A stretch of 64,000 nucleotides of DNA from JL08 sp963765555 (GTDB taxonomy: Bacteria; Pseudomonadota; Alphaproteobacteria; Rhodobacterales; Rhodobacteraceae). A program made the position numbers and the translations under genes. The stretch is taken from assembly GCA_963765555.1 (NCBI GenBank), contig CAVXWX010000012.1, positions 124,001 to 188,000 of the forward strand. Reading direction: 5' to 3'. Below, piece by piece: positions 1-8,807 of the stretch (within the stretch, counting starts at the first letter, position 1; every line of letters begins with the position of its first letter). The notes beneath the pieces are model-generated. The model worked only from the letters and a program-made list of their open reading frames with translations, made no database searches and was not told the origin of the DNA.

Positions 1-147
1 GTCCGGCTGCACATCGCCGCTCACACCCTTTTGGGCCATGATGTTTTCAAACGACAGATCGCGAATGAACTGGCCCAGAATACGCATTTGTACCTGCGGT
101 GGTTGTGCTTGTTCGTCTTTTCCTGCGGTTGCGCCATTCTCGGCCAT
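1..147 (-). CDS. secB: SecB export chaperone, N-terminal part (gene runs off the window)
   Basis: The 49 codons read leftwards from the ATG at 147 encode a typical alphaproteobacterial SecB start: an acidic, Gln-rich tail followed by the first beta strand and the segment RDLSFEN, which is characteristic of the family. SecB is a cytosolic tetramer that keeps preproteins unfolded and delivers them to SecA. A good AGGAG ribosome site lies 6-7 bases upstream of the ATG. The C-terminal two thirds lie outside the window. The fxsA gene is close upstream on the same strand, a common Roseobacter arrangement. Confidence 0.93.
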   Translation of the reverse strand, partial: MAENGATAGKDEQAQPPQVQMRILGQFIRDLSFENIMAQKGVSGDVQPD

Positions 148-202
148 AATAATCTCCTGATATACTGGTTTGCCCGCGCTTTATCAGCTTGATCGGGCAG
201 TC

Positions 203-697
203 TCAATCCTTGGGTATGCGTGAATTCTTCCAGGTGTCGGCTTCGTCTGACGGGGTTTTTACCTCTTCAAATTCACCGTCGATGACATCGCCGCCATTTG
301 CATGGTCGCGTGGTCTGTGCTGCGGTCCGCCGCCCATTTCAAAGTTTTGTACTGTAATGCGTGATCTGAGAAACCGGTAAATTGCAGATCGCACCGGCGG
401 AACCAGCAATGCAAACCCCACAGCATCCGTAAAAAACCCCGGAGTCAGCAGCAAAGCCCCGGAAAACAGGATCATTGCGCCATGTGCCAAAGGTTCCGTT
501 GGGTCTTGCAGTTGTGAAAATGAAGACCGCAATTGCCCCATCGCCAATATTCCCTGCGCACGCACAAGCCATGCCCCCAAAACAGCGGTAAAAACGACGA
601 TCGCCAGCGTCCAGCCAAGGCCAATGGCACCGCCGATCTGAATAAACAGAGCGATCTCGACCAGCGGGATGGCTAAAAAGGCTAGTAACAACCACAT
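203..697 (-). CDS. fxsA: FxsA family inner-membrane protein
   Basis: A 164-residue protein starting MWLLLAFLAIPLVEI, the usual FxsA opening, with a first membrane segment at about residues 1-22, a second at about 26-46 and further hydrophobic stretches near 75-100, then a hydrophilic, acidic tail. E. coli FxsA is known for suppressing F-exclusion of phage T7, but its cellular role is not defined. AAAGGA stands about 8 bases before the ATG. It is divergent from the Tim44-domain gene, with a 106-base shared upstream region, and precedes secB on the same strand. Confidence 0.88.
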   Translation of the reverse strand: MWLLLAFLAIPLVEIALFIQIGGAIGLGWTLAIVVFTAVLGAWLVRAQGILAMGQLRSSFSQLQDPTEPLAHGAMILFSGALLLTPGFFTDAVGFALLVPPVRSAIYRFLRSRITVQNFEMGGGPQHRPRDHANGGDVIDGEFEEVKTPSDEADTWKNSRIPKD

Positions 698-803
698 GAT
701 CGGCGTCCTTTCGACTTGGGCATAGTGGACTTGCCCCTATCGCTCACCTACATAAGAGCGACAGTTGTATGATACCATGCCTTTTGCGCAAAATGAGGTT
801 CCT

Positions 804-1463
804 ATGAATTCGCCCATGATCCAGTTGCTGGTACTTGCCGCTATTGCGGTGTTTCTGATTCTGCGGTTGAAAAACGTGTTGGGAACCCGCGAAGGGTTTG
901 AAAAGCCACCGGTGCCCAAGGTTGGAAGCGACGCAGGAACCCGTCGGGATTTCGAAGTGATCGAAGGTGGACCGGATCGGGATATCATTGATCACGTCCC
1001 CGAAGACAGCGATGCCGCGGTTGCCTTGGCGGAAATGAAGCGGATTGAACCATCATTCGGGGTCAGTGATTTCCTGCAAGGCGCGCGCAGTGCCTATGAA
1101 ATGATATTGATGGGCTACGAGCGTGGTGATTTGTCTGCGATACAACCATTTCTGGCCGAAGATGTTTATGAAAGCTTTGTGGATGGCGTGAGTGCGCGGG
1201 AAGATCAGGGCCTGACCATCGAGGCCGAGTTTGTCGGCGTGCGCGAACTAACGCTGACAGACGCAACGCTTGACCCCGAAACCAATATGGCAGAACTGAC
1301 AATCCGGTTTGTCGGAGAGCTGACCTCGGTCGTGCGGGACAAGGGTGGCGACATCGTCGAGGGCAGCCCGACAAAAGTGAAACGTCAGAAAGACAATTGG
1401 ACATTTGCGCGTGTTATGGGCACCGATGATCCCAACTGGCGTCTTGTCGACACGGACGCATGA
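804..1463 (+). CDS. Tim44/TimA-type domain protein
   Basis: A 219-residue protein with one N-terminal membrane segment (about residues 4-18), a charged linker, and a C-terminal Tim44-like domain (about residues 85-215) of the NTF2-like fold. The mitochondrial homologue tethers Hsp70 to the import channel; bacterial members are membrane-anchored and of unclear role. I chose the ATG at 804 because homologues begin MNSPMIQLL and the longer reading frame from 765 adds 13 residues of no conserved character. The stop overlaps the mltA start in ATGA, which implies translational coupling with the murein transglycosylase gene. Confidence 0.85.
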   Translation: MNSPMIQLLVLAAIAVFLILRLKNVLGTREGFEKPPVPKVGSDAGTRRDFEVIEGGPDRDIIDHVPEDSDAAVALAEMKRIEPSFGVSDFLQGARSAYEMILMGYERGDLSAIQPFLAEDVYESFVDGVSAREDQGLTIEAEFVGVRELTLTDATLDPETNMAELTIRFVGELTSVVRDKGGDIVEGSPTKVKRQKDNWTFARVMGTDDPNWRLVDTDA

Positions 1464-2497
1464 TTGGGGCGGCCCGTGCAATTGCAGTTGCGGGGTGGAT
1501 AATGTCCGCGACATCCTCGGGTGCCGAGCCGACCTATGATATCCTGACGTTTAACGATCTGGATGGCTGGGAAAATGATAACCATGCTGCCGCGCTTTCA
1601 ACGTTCCTGAACACCTGCTCTGATCTGAAAGAACCCGATTGGCGATCACTGTGCGCTGTGGCGCAAAACCAGAAAGATGCAAAAGCATTCTTTGAATTGT
1701 TTTTCCGACCGATCCAGATTTCTGACGGAAACGCCCCCTTGTTTACCGGGTATTTCGAACCCGAACTAAACGGTTCGCTGCGGTATTCATCGCGCTACAA
1801 ATATCCGGTTTACGCGATGCCGCCCGAGGCAAAGCTGTCCAATCCCTGGCTGACGCGCCGCGAAATTCTGGACGGTGACGCGATGCAGAACAGAAGGCTT
1901 GAAATCGCTTGGGTCGATGATCCGGTAGAACTGTTCTTTCTTCAAATTCAGGGATCGGGCCGGATCAAGTTGCCGGGCGGGCAAACGATCCGTGTTGGAT
2001 ATGCCGGTGCAAACGGGCATCCCTACCGGTCTATCGGGGTCGAATTGGTGCGTCGCGGGATCTATGATGCACATCAGGTTAGTGCCGAGGTGATCAAGAA
2101 CTGGGTTCGGCGTAACCCCCAAGAAGGCGAAGAGCTGTTATTTCACAATCCGTCATACGTTTTCTTTCGCAAGGTCAGCCACGTCCCTGCCGACAAAGGG
2201 CCACTGGGCGCGATGAACCGGTCTATTACAACGATGCGCACGATCGCCGTTGATCCTGCCTTTACTCCGCTGGGTGCCCCCGTCTGGATTGAAAAGGACG
2301 GTGACAATCCGCTTAGGCGCTTGATGATCGCGCAGGATACCGGATCAGCGATCAAAGGTGCCCAAAGAGCAGATGTGTTCTTTGGTACCGGCGATGCAGC
2401 AGGAGAAGCCGCCGGCAAGCTTAAGGATCCTGGCCGCATGGTTGTATTGATGCCCATTCAGCGCGCTTATGCGATGTTGCCGGAAGGCGATCTATGA
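1460..2497 (+). CDS. mltA: MltA family membrane-bound lytic murein transglycosylase
   Basis: A 345-residue MltA homologue. It cleaves the MurNAc-GlcNAc bond of peptidoglycan with formation of a 1,6-anhydro end. A short hydrophobic signal region occupies residues 1-22. The MltA barrel domain follows, with FTGYFEPEL near residue 95 and FLQIQGSGRIKLPGG near residue 155. The C-terminal 3D domain contains AQDTGSAIKGAQRADVFFG near residue 293, including the aspartates that name the domain. It overlaps its neighbours on both sides by four bases (ATGA), so it sits in the middle of a three-gene unit with the Tim44-domain protein and the Smr protein. Confidence 0.92.
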   Translation: MIGAARAIAVAGWIMSATSSGAEPTYDILTFNDLDGWENDNHAAALSTFLNTCSDLKEPDWRSLCAVAQNQKDAKAFFELFFRPIQISDGNAPLFTGYFEPELNGSLRYSSRYKYPVYAMPPEAKLSNPWLTRREILDGDAMQNRRLEIAWVDDPVELFFLQIQGSGRIKLPGGQTIRVGYAGANGHPYRSIGVELVRRGIYDAHQVSAEVIKNWVRRNPQEGEELLFHNPSYVFFRKVSHVPADKGPLGAMNRSITTMRTIAVDPAFTPLGAPVWIEKDGDNPLRRLMIAQDTGSAIKGAQRADVFFGTGDAAGEAAGKLKDPGRMVVLMPIQRAYAMLPEGDL

Positions 2498-3075
2498 GCA
2501 GAAAAAAACTAAGCGCCGAAGATCTGGAGCTTTGGCGCAAAGTAACGGAACAGACGCGGCGCACGCAGCCCAAAAAGCCACAGAACCCGTTTTCGCCACC
2601 ACCAAAGAAACAGGTTCGGGTTGATGCGCCCCGCTTTCCTGCGTTCGAAGTGGGAAGCAAACCACGCAAACAACCGGTTGCGCATGATATTCTGCCGACA
2701 CTGTCAGACAGGTTGGCTGCCAAGCCGGTGCAGATGGATCGCAAGGCCTTTGGCCGGATGAAGCGCGGTAAACTTAGCCCCGAAGGTAAAATCGACCTGC
2801 ATGGAATGACTTTGGAACAGGCACATCCGGCGCTGAACCGGTTTGTCATGTCTGCACATGGTGCCGGAAAACGCTTGGTTCTGGTGGTTACGGGCAAGGG
2901 AAAATCAGGCCGCGATACGGGGCCGATCCCCTTGCGCAAAGGTGTTTTGAAACATCAGGTTCCACAATGGCTGACAATGCCACCTTTGGGCCAGATCGTG
3001 ATGCAGGTCACCCCCGCGCACATCAGCCATGGCGGCGACGGTGCCTATTACGTCTATCTGCGCCGCGCGCGTTAG
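2494..3075 (+). CDS. Smr-domain protein (possible DNA/RNA nuclease)
   Basis: A 193-residue protein with a basic, Pro-rich N-terminal third and a C-terminal Smr domain. The two family signatures are present: DLHGMT at residues 101-106 and TGKGK at 133-137. Smr domains are known from MutS2 and small stand-alone proteins and have nicking-endonuclease activity in some members; the substrate of this subfamily is not established. The ATG overlaps the mltA stop. The stop overlaps the convergent MFS gene by four bases, leaving no room for a terminator between them. Confidence 0.9.
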   Translation: MSRKKLSAEDLELWRKVTEQTRRTQPKKPQNPFSPPPKKQVRVDAPRFPAFEVGSKPRKQPVAHDILPTLSDRLAAKPVQMDRKAFGRMKRGKLSPEGKIDLHGMTLEQAHPALNRFVMSAHGAGKRLVLVVTGKGKSGRDTGPIPLRKGVLKHQVPQWLTMPPLGQIVMQVTPAHISHGGDGAYYVYLRRAR

Positions 3076-4289
3076 GCGACCAAGGCAGGTTTGTACCGCG
3101 CGATTCCCGCAGCCATCATGACGGTTGTCAAAATGAAATAGGCACCGATTGCGATTAGTTGCGTGTCCCACCCCATGCCAAGATCAATCAGCAGGCCGGT
3201 GATGCCCGGCCCTATGGCTGATCCGAAAACCATAACGGCTGCAGCCATCGCCTTGATGGACCCGATGTTTTGCGTTCCGTAGAATTCGGCCCAAAAGGCA
3301 TTTGGCAAGGTTGAATTGGCCCCGGTTGTAAGCGCCATAAAAAAGAACCCGATGACGGCACCGGATATGCTGGATGTCATGCCGAATATGACAAAGGCCA
3401 GAACCATCGGCAGTTGGAAAAACGGTATCAGGCGCGGTGTTCCGAACCTGTCCAACGCCCAGCCCGATATCAACATCGAACCAATGCCAAACAGGGTATA
3501 AAGTGGAAACAGGGATACCAGCTGGACATGTTCCCAGCCCTTGATTTCGGCGTAATGCACCTGATGGAAAAACAATGCGGTGCCGAATGCAGATGGCCCC
3601 AACAATGCAGGAACCATGAACCAGAACAGGGGATGTCGCAAAGTCTGGTTGCGGGTCCAATGCCGCCCGAACATGCCAAGGCTGGGGTTTTCGTGCGCCA
3701 TGGATTGCGGCGTTCTTTCATTGCGCAACAGCAACGAAAGAACCGGAATGCCTGCCAGTGCGATAATGGCTGCAACAACCCACAAAAGCCGCCAATCCAC
3801 AAATCCCATCAGCGCGACAAACAGAACCGGCAACAACGCTTCGCCTACAGAAAAGCCCAGTGTTGCGATCGCCAAAGCCCGCCCGCGTGTTGCAACAAAC
3901 CAGCGCGCCATCGCAACAACAGCAATGTGGCTTGTCATGCCTTGCCCGGTGAACCGGAGTGCAAATATGACAAATGCCAGCGCCCATGCGGCTGTAACCG
4001 ATGCCATGGCGATACAGGCGCCAGCCAGTGCCAATAGGATCAGTGCGCCCAAACCCCGAACCCGAAATCGGTCGGTCAGCGCGCCAGCCCAAATCATCGC
4101 GATGGCGGAACTGGTTGTGCCCAGCGAATAGATGCCGCCCCATTCTCCGTGGGATAATCCGAACTCTGATCTGATTTCACCGGCGAAAATCGAGATGAAA
4201 AACGTTTGGCCGAAACTGGATAGAAATGTCAGCAATCCGCCCGCGGCCAACCACGGTGCATTCAGGCGTAAAAACGGGCCCAATGTCAT
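3072..4289 (-). CDS. Major facilitator superfamily transporter
   Basis: A 405-residue protein with about twelve hydrophobic segments and the MFS loop 2-3 motif region (GALTDRFRVRG, near residue 68). No substrate can be assigned from sequence; the nearest broad resemblance is to organic-anion type MFS carriers. It lies on the minus strand between the mltA-smr unit and the lipoprotein hydrolase, 34 bases downstream of the latter, so the two may be cotranscribed. The long plus-strand reading frames here (for example 3414-4037) are rich in Cys, Gln and Arg and are shadows of this gene. Confidence 0.82.
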   Translation of the reverse strand: MTLGPFLRLNAPWLAAGGLLTFLSSFGQTFFISIFAGEIRSEFGLSHGEWGGIYSLGTTSSAIAMIWAGALTDRFRVRGLGALILLALAGACIAMASVTAAWALAFVIFALRFTGQGMTSHIAVVAMARWFVATRGRALAIATLGFSVGEALLPVLFVALMGFVDWRLLWVVAAIIALAGIPVLSLLLRNERTPQSMAHENPSLGMFGRHWTRNQTLRHPLFWFMVPALLGPSAFGTALFFHQVHYAEIKGWEHVQLVSLFPLYTLFGIGSMLISGWALDRFGTPRLIPFFQLPMVLAFVIFGMTSSISGAVIGFFFMALTTGANSTLPNAFWAEFYGTQNIGSIKAMAAAVMVFGSAIGPGITGLLIDLGMGWDTQLIAIGAYFILTTVMMAAGIARYKPALVA

Positions 4290-4323
4290 GTAAACAGGAC
4301 CCGGATCAGTTTTGCGCCCATTA

Positions 4324-5415
4324 TTATCTTCCGGGTTGAAGGGTGATTTGTGAAAAGCTGCCCGTGGAGTTCAGGCTGACAGGCAAAAAGTCGGTCATGC
4401 CGGAATCGCCCGCCATGAAGCCGGAATCCAGTTTTCGGGCACCTTCAAGGATTGCGATCAAGGAAGGAGAGCTTCCGACCACGAAGTGGCTGGTGTCGCT
4501 GTCATCCGAAAACGCGGTTACGTCAATCACCAATACTGGCAAATCCGATATGTCCGACGCATTGCTGATGTTGCCAAGGCGCGCTGGTTGGCCGGTTATT
4601 CTGGCTGACAACCGCAGCGCAATGTCTTGGCTGGAGACGAAGATGATGAACGGCTGAGGCGCCGGTTTTAGATGAGAAACCTGATTGCGGAATACATCGA
4701 CATCGATGTCCGGTGAAATCAGGATAAGATTGGCCAAAGACCGCGCCGACCAACCCTGATGTTGCAGATCAATCTGTCGCAAGGTTTCCATGGTCAGAAA
4801 GCCGCCCATGGAATGACCGACAAGATTGAAACGCCCGATACCGCTTTCGCTGAGTGTCATCAGGAGGTTTTGCAACTCGGTGCGGGCGGCCAGAACCGAA
4901 TCCTTGTCATATTCGTATCCGAATGCGCTGCCCCGGCTGGGCCAGGCAAAAGTAAGAAACTCACCCTCTACTTCCAGATCGTGTTTTAGCTGCGCAGCGC
5001 GGAAGACAGCTTCGGAGAAGCCGTTGTTATATCCGTGGACAAATACTGTTAACTCGCGCTCTTGCGATGGTTGCGACCGAAGGCCCTTTTTCAAATCCGC
5101 GATGAATGAAGATTGTGAAGAGATGGATCTGCGTTCGGCAATCACGAAATCCTTCTGCGGATTGGCGCGCTCGCCCCCTGTCGGAACCTTTCCAACGGCG
5201 CGATCGGGTGGGACGGAAATGCTCAGATCAAGATATTGAAGCGTACCCGCCCGTCCGATTGTAAACTGGCCATCAGCACCGACAGATCGGTTTGTTGCGA
5301 CAAATATCCGTTCGTTTTCTCCGATATTTATGGCCTCGGGTATGGGCTGCTCATCTATGATGTTCGCACAGGCAACCAACATCAGAAGCGGGGCCAGCGA
5401 AAAAGTTTTGCGCAT
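4324..5415 (-). CDS. Lipoprotein alpha/beta hydrolase (DUF900 type)
   Basis: A 363-residue protein. The chosen start gives a classic lipoprotein signal ending LVAC (lipidated Cys16); a start ten codons earlier would place a charged stretch ahead of it. The alpha/beta-hydrolase core shows FVHGYN near residues 125-130 (oxyanion strand) and the nucleophile elbow GHSMGG near 200-205. DUF900 enzymes are putative esterases; the substrate is unknown. A weak GAGAG lies upstream of the ATG. It is followed by the MFS gene and preceded, 56 bases away, by the hslU stop on the same strand. Confidence 0.83.
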   Translation of the reverse strand: MRKTFSLAPLLMLVACANIIDEQPIPEAINIGENERIFVATNRSVGADGQFTIGRAGTLQYLDLSISVPPDRAVGKVPTGGERANPQKDFVIAERRSISSQSSFIADLKKGLRSQPSQERELTVFVHGYNNGFSEAVFRAAQLKHDLEVEGEFLTFAWPSRGSAFGYEYDKDSVLAARTELQNLLMTLSESGIGRFNLVGHSMGGFLTMETLRQIDLQHQGWSARSLANLILISPDIDVDVFRNQVSHLKPAPQPFIIFVSSQDIALRLSARITGQPARLGNISNASDISDLPVLVIDVTAFSDDSDTSHFVVGSSPSLIAILEGARKLDSGFMAGDSGMTDFLPVSLNSTGSFSQITLQPGR

Positions 5416-5471
5416 CACGAGCACTCTCAAGCAATTCATAGCCAAGCCGTACCTGATTGACGCGTTAATCG

Positions 5472-6779
5472 CTAGAGTACGTATCGGCTTAGATCGGCAG
5501 ACCGTGTCAGTGCGCCAAGGTTCGCCTCCACAAAGTCTGCATCGACTGTTACGCGATCCCCTGCCCTGTCAGGTGCCGCAAATGACAGTTCTTCAAAAAC
5601 CCGCTCAAGCACGGTGTACAGCCGGCGCGCACCAATGTTTTCAATTGACTGGTTCACGTCTGCTGCAATTTTGGCAAGGGCGGCGATGCCTTCAGCGGTG
5701 AATTCTACCGTCACGTCTTCGGTGCCCATCAGGGCCGTGTATTGCAGTGTCAGCGCATTGTCGGTTTCTGTCAGAATCCGCACAAAATCGGCTTCTGTCA
5801 GGGCGCGCAATTCAACACGAATTGGCAATCGGCCCTGAAGTTCTGGTAACAGATCGGATGGTTTTGCGATGTGGAATGCGCCAGACGCAATGAACAGAAT
5901 ATGATCGGTCTTGATCGGGCCGTGTTTGGTGCTGACAACAGTGCCTTCGATCAGCGGAAGTAAATCGCGCTGTACCCCTTCGCGACTTACATCGCCGCCA
6001 CGCGCGTCAGAGCGCGCACAGACCTTGTCGATCTCATCCAGAAAAACGATGCCGTTCTGCTCTACCGCGTTCAGGGCAGCGCGCGTTACCGCTTCGTCAT
6101 CCAAGAGTTTATCCGCCTCTTCTCCGATCAGAACATCATAGCTTTCCGAAACCTTCATGCGGCGCTTGACTGTACGACCGCCCATTGCCTTTCCGAACAG
6201 GTCGCCAAGGTTCAACATGCCCATATTGGCACCGGGTTGGCCGGGTATGTCGAACATCGGCATCGGGTTGGATGCATCTGCGATTTCCAGTTCAATTTCG
6301 GTGTCGTCCAGCTCCCCCGACTTAAGCTTTTTGCGGAACATCTCGCGGGTGGATTCCCGCGCGTCTTCCCCGGCAATTGCTTCAATGACGCGCGCTTCTG
6401 CGGCGGCATGAGCATTGGCCTTGACGTCATCTCGCATCTGGTCGCGTGTCATCGCGATGGCACTGTCGACCAGATCCCGAATGATTTGTTCGACATCCCG
6501 GCCCACATATCCGACCTCGGTAAACTTTGTTGCTTCAACCTTGATAAACGGTGCGCGGGCAAGTTTGGCCAAACGCCGGCTGATTTCGGTTTTTCCAACG
6601 CCGGTCGGTCCGATCATCAGGATATTTTTGGGATACACCTCTTCGCGCAGATCATCAGGCAATTGCTTGCGACGCCAGCGGTTGCGCAACGCCACCGCAA
6701 CGGCGCGTTTTGCATCGGACTGGCCAATAATGAACCGGTCAAGTTCTGATACGATTTCCCGAGGGGTAAGGTCGGTCAT
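5472..6779 (-). CDS. hslU: HslU, ATPase subunit of the HslVU protease
   Basis: A 435-residue AAA+ unfoldase that feeds proteins into the HslV chamber in the cytoplasm. Visible motifs are the N-terminal TPREIV and FIIGQ segments, Walker A GPTGVGKT at residues 57-64, the pore-loop sequence GYVGRDVE, Walker B FLDEIDK near residue 245, and the C-terminal DLSRYVL tail that inserts into HslV. Length and order agree with the family. It lies 45 bases downstream of hslV. Confidence 0.97.
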   Translation of the reverse strand: MTDLTPREIVSELDRFIIGQSDAKRAVAVALRNRWRRKQLPDDLREEVYPKNILMIGPTGVGKTEISRRLAKLARAPFIKVEATKFTEVGYVGRDVEQIIRDLVDSAIAMTRDQMRDDVKANAHAAAEARVIEAIAGEDARESTREMFRKKLKSGELDDTEIELEIADASNPMPMFDIPGQPGANMGMLNLGDLFGKAMGGRTVKRRMKVSESYDVLIGEEADKLLDDEAVTRAALNAVEQNGIVFLDEIDKVCARSDARGGDVSREGVQRDLLPLIEGTVVSTKHGPIKTDHILFIASGAFHIAKPSDLLPELQGRLPIRVELRALTEADFVRILTETDNALTLQYTALMGTEDVTVEFTAEGIAALAKIAADVNQSIENIGARRLYTVLERVFEELSFAAPDRAGDRVTVDADFVEANLGALTRSADLSRYVL

Positions 6780-6824
6780 TTTCTGTCCTTCCGGAAGCGG
6801 TACTTTGGTGCGCTGGGCCGCGCG

Positions 6825-7382
6825 TTATTTGGAAATGGTTTCGATGGTCAGGTTGCCGTTGGTGTAAACGCAAATGTCGGCGGCAATCGCCATTGCATGA
6901 CGGGCGACCTGTTCGGCGGTGCGATCGCTGTCCATCATGCCGCGCGCTGCCGCCAAGGCATAATTGCCGCCCGACCCGATTGCGGCCACGTCATGTTCAG
7001 GTTCCAGAACGTCACCGGCACCGGTAATTACCAGCATTTCCGATCCGTCCGACACGATCAGCATTGCTTCGAGCTTTTGCAGATACTTGTCAGTGCGCCA
7101 GTCCTTGGCCAGCTCCACACTGGCGCGCGCCAGTTGCCCCGGCGTCGCCTCAAGCTTGCTTTCCAGCCGTTCTAACAAGGTAAAAGCATCTGCTGTCGAG
7201 CCGGCAAAGCCGGCGACAACATCAAACCCGCCCGGAGAAAGACGGCGCACCTTGCGCGCACTTCCCTTGATCACGGTCTGACCCAATGAGACCTGACCGT
7301 CACCGGCGATCACAACCTTGCCGTCTTTTTTGACTCCGATAATTGTGGTGCCGTGCCACCCGGGAAAGTCCTGTTTTGACAT
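6825..7382 (-). CDS. hslV: HslV, peptidase subunit of the HslVU protease
   Basis: A 185-residue threonine peptidase of the proteasome beta family. It starts at MSKQDFPGWHG; the catalytic Thr is residue 12 in GTTI, so an 11-residue propeptide must be removed, as in other alphaproteobacteria. The segments VIAGDGQ and GSGGNYALAAARG are family signatures. The ATG at 7382 is preceded by AGGAGACAGGC; a longer frame to 7427 lacks a ribosome site and conserved residues. It heads the hslVU unit and is divergent from the gene at 7480. Confidence 0.96.
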   Translation of the reverse strand: MSKQDFPGWHGTTIIGVKKDGKVVIAGDGQVSLGQTVIKGSARKVRRLSPGGFDVVAGFAGSTADAFTLLERLESKLEATPGQLARASVELAKDWRTDKYLQKLEAMLIVSDGSEMLVITGAGDVLEPEHDVAAIGSGGNYALAAARGMMDSDRTAEQVARHAMAIAADICVYTNGNLTIETISK

Positions 7383-7479
7383 GCCTGTCTCCTGTCGCTT
7401 TGGTCTTATATGAAGGGGCGACGCCACAGGTACAAGACCCGGGCTTGTCCCGCCCCCCTGCCCCAGTTAGCGTTTACTC

Positions 7480-8397
7480 ATGGCGGAACCAAAAATTCTC
7501 AGGGTTTATCTGGACGATGATTTGCGCCAAAGCGCAAAGCGCGGAACCCATAATTTTTTAAACAAGATTTCAACCGTGGTACGCGCAGCGGGATACAGGG
7601 TCGAGTATCTGCCAGACACTGCGTCAAATCGTTTAAAGGCAACGCGCCGGCATGGGTATTGCATGTTTCACATGGATGGTCCGATGGCTGATAGATCGCT
7701 TATTTTCCGGCGCGTTTACAGTTATCCGTTCTGGGCCATAGAACCCAGCCCGGCACGGTGGCAGTGGCGCGTGGCTCAATCTACGTTCGAACATAAGGAT
7801 GTTTCCGCCACCGACGCTGAAAAATTCTTTGGCTTCTGGAAAAACAGATTGTTCAATTCGGTGACTGAACCGGTTGAACCCCCCGGATTTGTTTTCATCC
7901 CGTTGCAGGGAAAATTGCTGGATCACCGGTCTTTTCAGGCCTGTTCGCCGCTTGAAATGATCAGGTCTGTTTTGGAATATGATCCGCATCGCAAAGTTAT
8001 CGCAACGCTGCATCCGCGCGAACAGTATTCGCGGAAAGAACTGGATGCCTTGCAAGCCCTTCAAAATGAAACTGACAGGCTGACGGTGCAGAAAGGAGAG
8101 ATGGCGCGTTATTTCCAGGCATGTGATTACGTGGTCACACAAAACTCAAGCGCGGCCTTCTTTGGATATTTTTTCGAAAAACCCAGCGTTCTGTTCGCGC
8201 AAATCGATTTTCACCACATCGCCCAGAATGTAATTGAGGTTGGTGCCCAAAACGCGATTTGTGCCGCGCCACAGGCGCGACCGGAGTTCAAAAAATACGT
8301 GTATTGGTTTTGGCAAATCATGTCGATTAATGCCGGCCGACCCGAGGCCGAAGCCGACATTCGTGCGGCTTTGATGCGCGCGGGCTGGCCAATGTAA
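7480..8397 (+). CDS. Uncharacterised protein, glycosyltransferase/capsule-synthesis-like
   Basis: A 305-residue soluble protein without signal peptide. I do not recognise a named family. The segment near residues 210-235, a conserved Asn-Ser-Ser followed by two Ala and then a KPSVLF strand, resembles the C-terminal half of capsule-synthesis and GT-B glycosyltransferase proteins, where a Ser-rich loop precedes a Pro-containing strand. VIATLHPREQYS near residue 170 is also like the linking strand of such proteins. It is monocistronic, divergent from hslV with about 97 bases between, and ends at a strong bidirectional terminator shared with trxA. Function is inferred only weakly. Confidence 0.7.
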   Translation: MAEPKILRVYLDDDLRQSAKRGTHNFLNKISTVVRAAGYRVEYLPDTASNRLKATRRHGYCMFHMDGPMADRSLIFRRVYSYPFWAIEPSPARWQWRVAQSTFEHKDVSATDAEKFFGFWKNRLFNSVTEPVEPPGFVFIPLQGKLLDHRSFQACSPLEMIRSVLEYDPHRKVIATLHPREQYSRKELDALQALQNETDRLTVQKGEMARYFQACDYVVTQNSSAAFFGYFFEKPSVLFAQIDFHHIAQNVIEVGAQNAICAAPQARPEFKKYVYWFWQIMSINAGRPEAEADIRAALMRAGWPM

Positions 8398-8424
8398 AAA
8401 AGGCGCCCGTTACGGCGCCCTTTT
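8396..8424. terminator. Bidirectional intrinsic terminator between the 7480 gene and trxA
   Basis: A GGCGCC/GGCGCC stem (8402-8407 with 8414-8419) with a 6-base loop is flanked by six A on the left and four T after one C on the right. It therefore has a U-tract in both directions and can end both convergent transcripts; the trxA direction has the longer U-run. Confidence 0.85.
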
Positions 8425-8447
8425 CTGTTCCTTGAAAGCGTCGATGC

Positions 8448-8768
8448 TTAGATCGCGCCTTCGATCCAGCTTTGCAGCGCGGCCTTGGGTCTTGCGCCCG
8501 CCATGTTCGAAACGACTTCGCCGTTTTTGAAGATAAACAAAGCAGGAATACCGCGAACGCCCATCGCCGCTGCAGAGTTGGGGTTGCTGTCCACATCGAC
8601 TTTGACGATCTTGACCTTGCCACCCATTTCTGCGGACAATTCTTCCAGTGCGGGGCCGATTTGTTTGCACGGGCCGCACCATTCGGCCCAGAAATCGACC
8701 ACTACGGGAATCTCTGAGTTTTTCACTTCAGCATCGAATGTGTCATCTGTCACAGCAACGGTGGCCAT
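8448..8768 (-). CDS. trxA: Thioredoxin
   Basis: A 106-residue classical thioredoxin with the active site WCGPC (Trp30, Cys31, Cys34), the cis-Pro in RGIPALFIF near residue 75, and the C-terminal GA-rich helix. It reduces disulfides of cytosolic proteins using thioredoxin reductase. It is the last gene of the minus-strand addB-addA-trxA run, 39 bases after addA, and reads into the strong terminator at 8396-8424. AGGAGATC lies just upstream of the ATG. Confidence 0.97.
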   Translation of the reverse strand: MATVAVTDDTFDAEVKNSEIPVVVDFWAEWCGPCKQIGPALEELSAEMGGKVKIVKVDVDSNPNSAAAMGVRGIPALFIFKNGEVVSNMAGARPKAALQSWIEGAI

Positions 8769-8807
8769 TTTCGGATCTCCTGGCAGGAATGCGTTTGAGG
8801 CCTGAAC

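Noticed and set aside
3414..4037. Plus-strand 207-residue reading frame opposite the MFS gene
   Set aside because: Cys/Gln/Arg-rich composition, no ribosome site, and it mirrors codon structure of the MFS gene.
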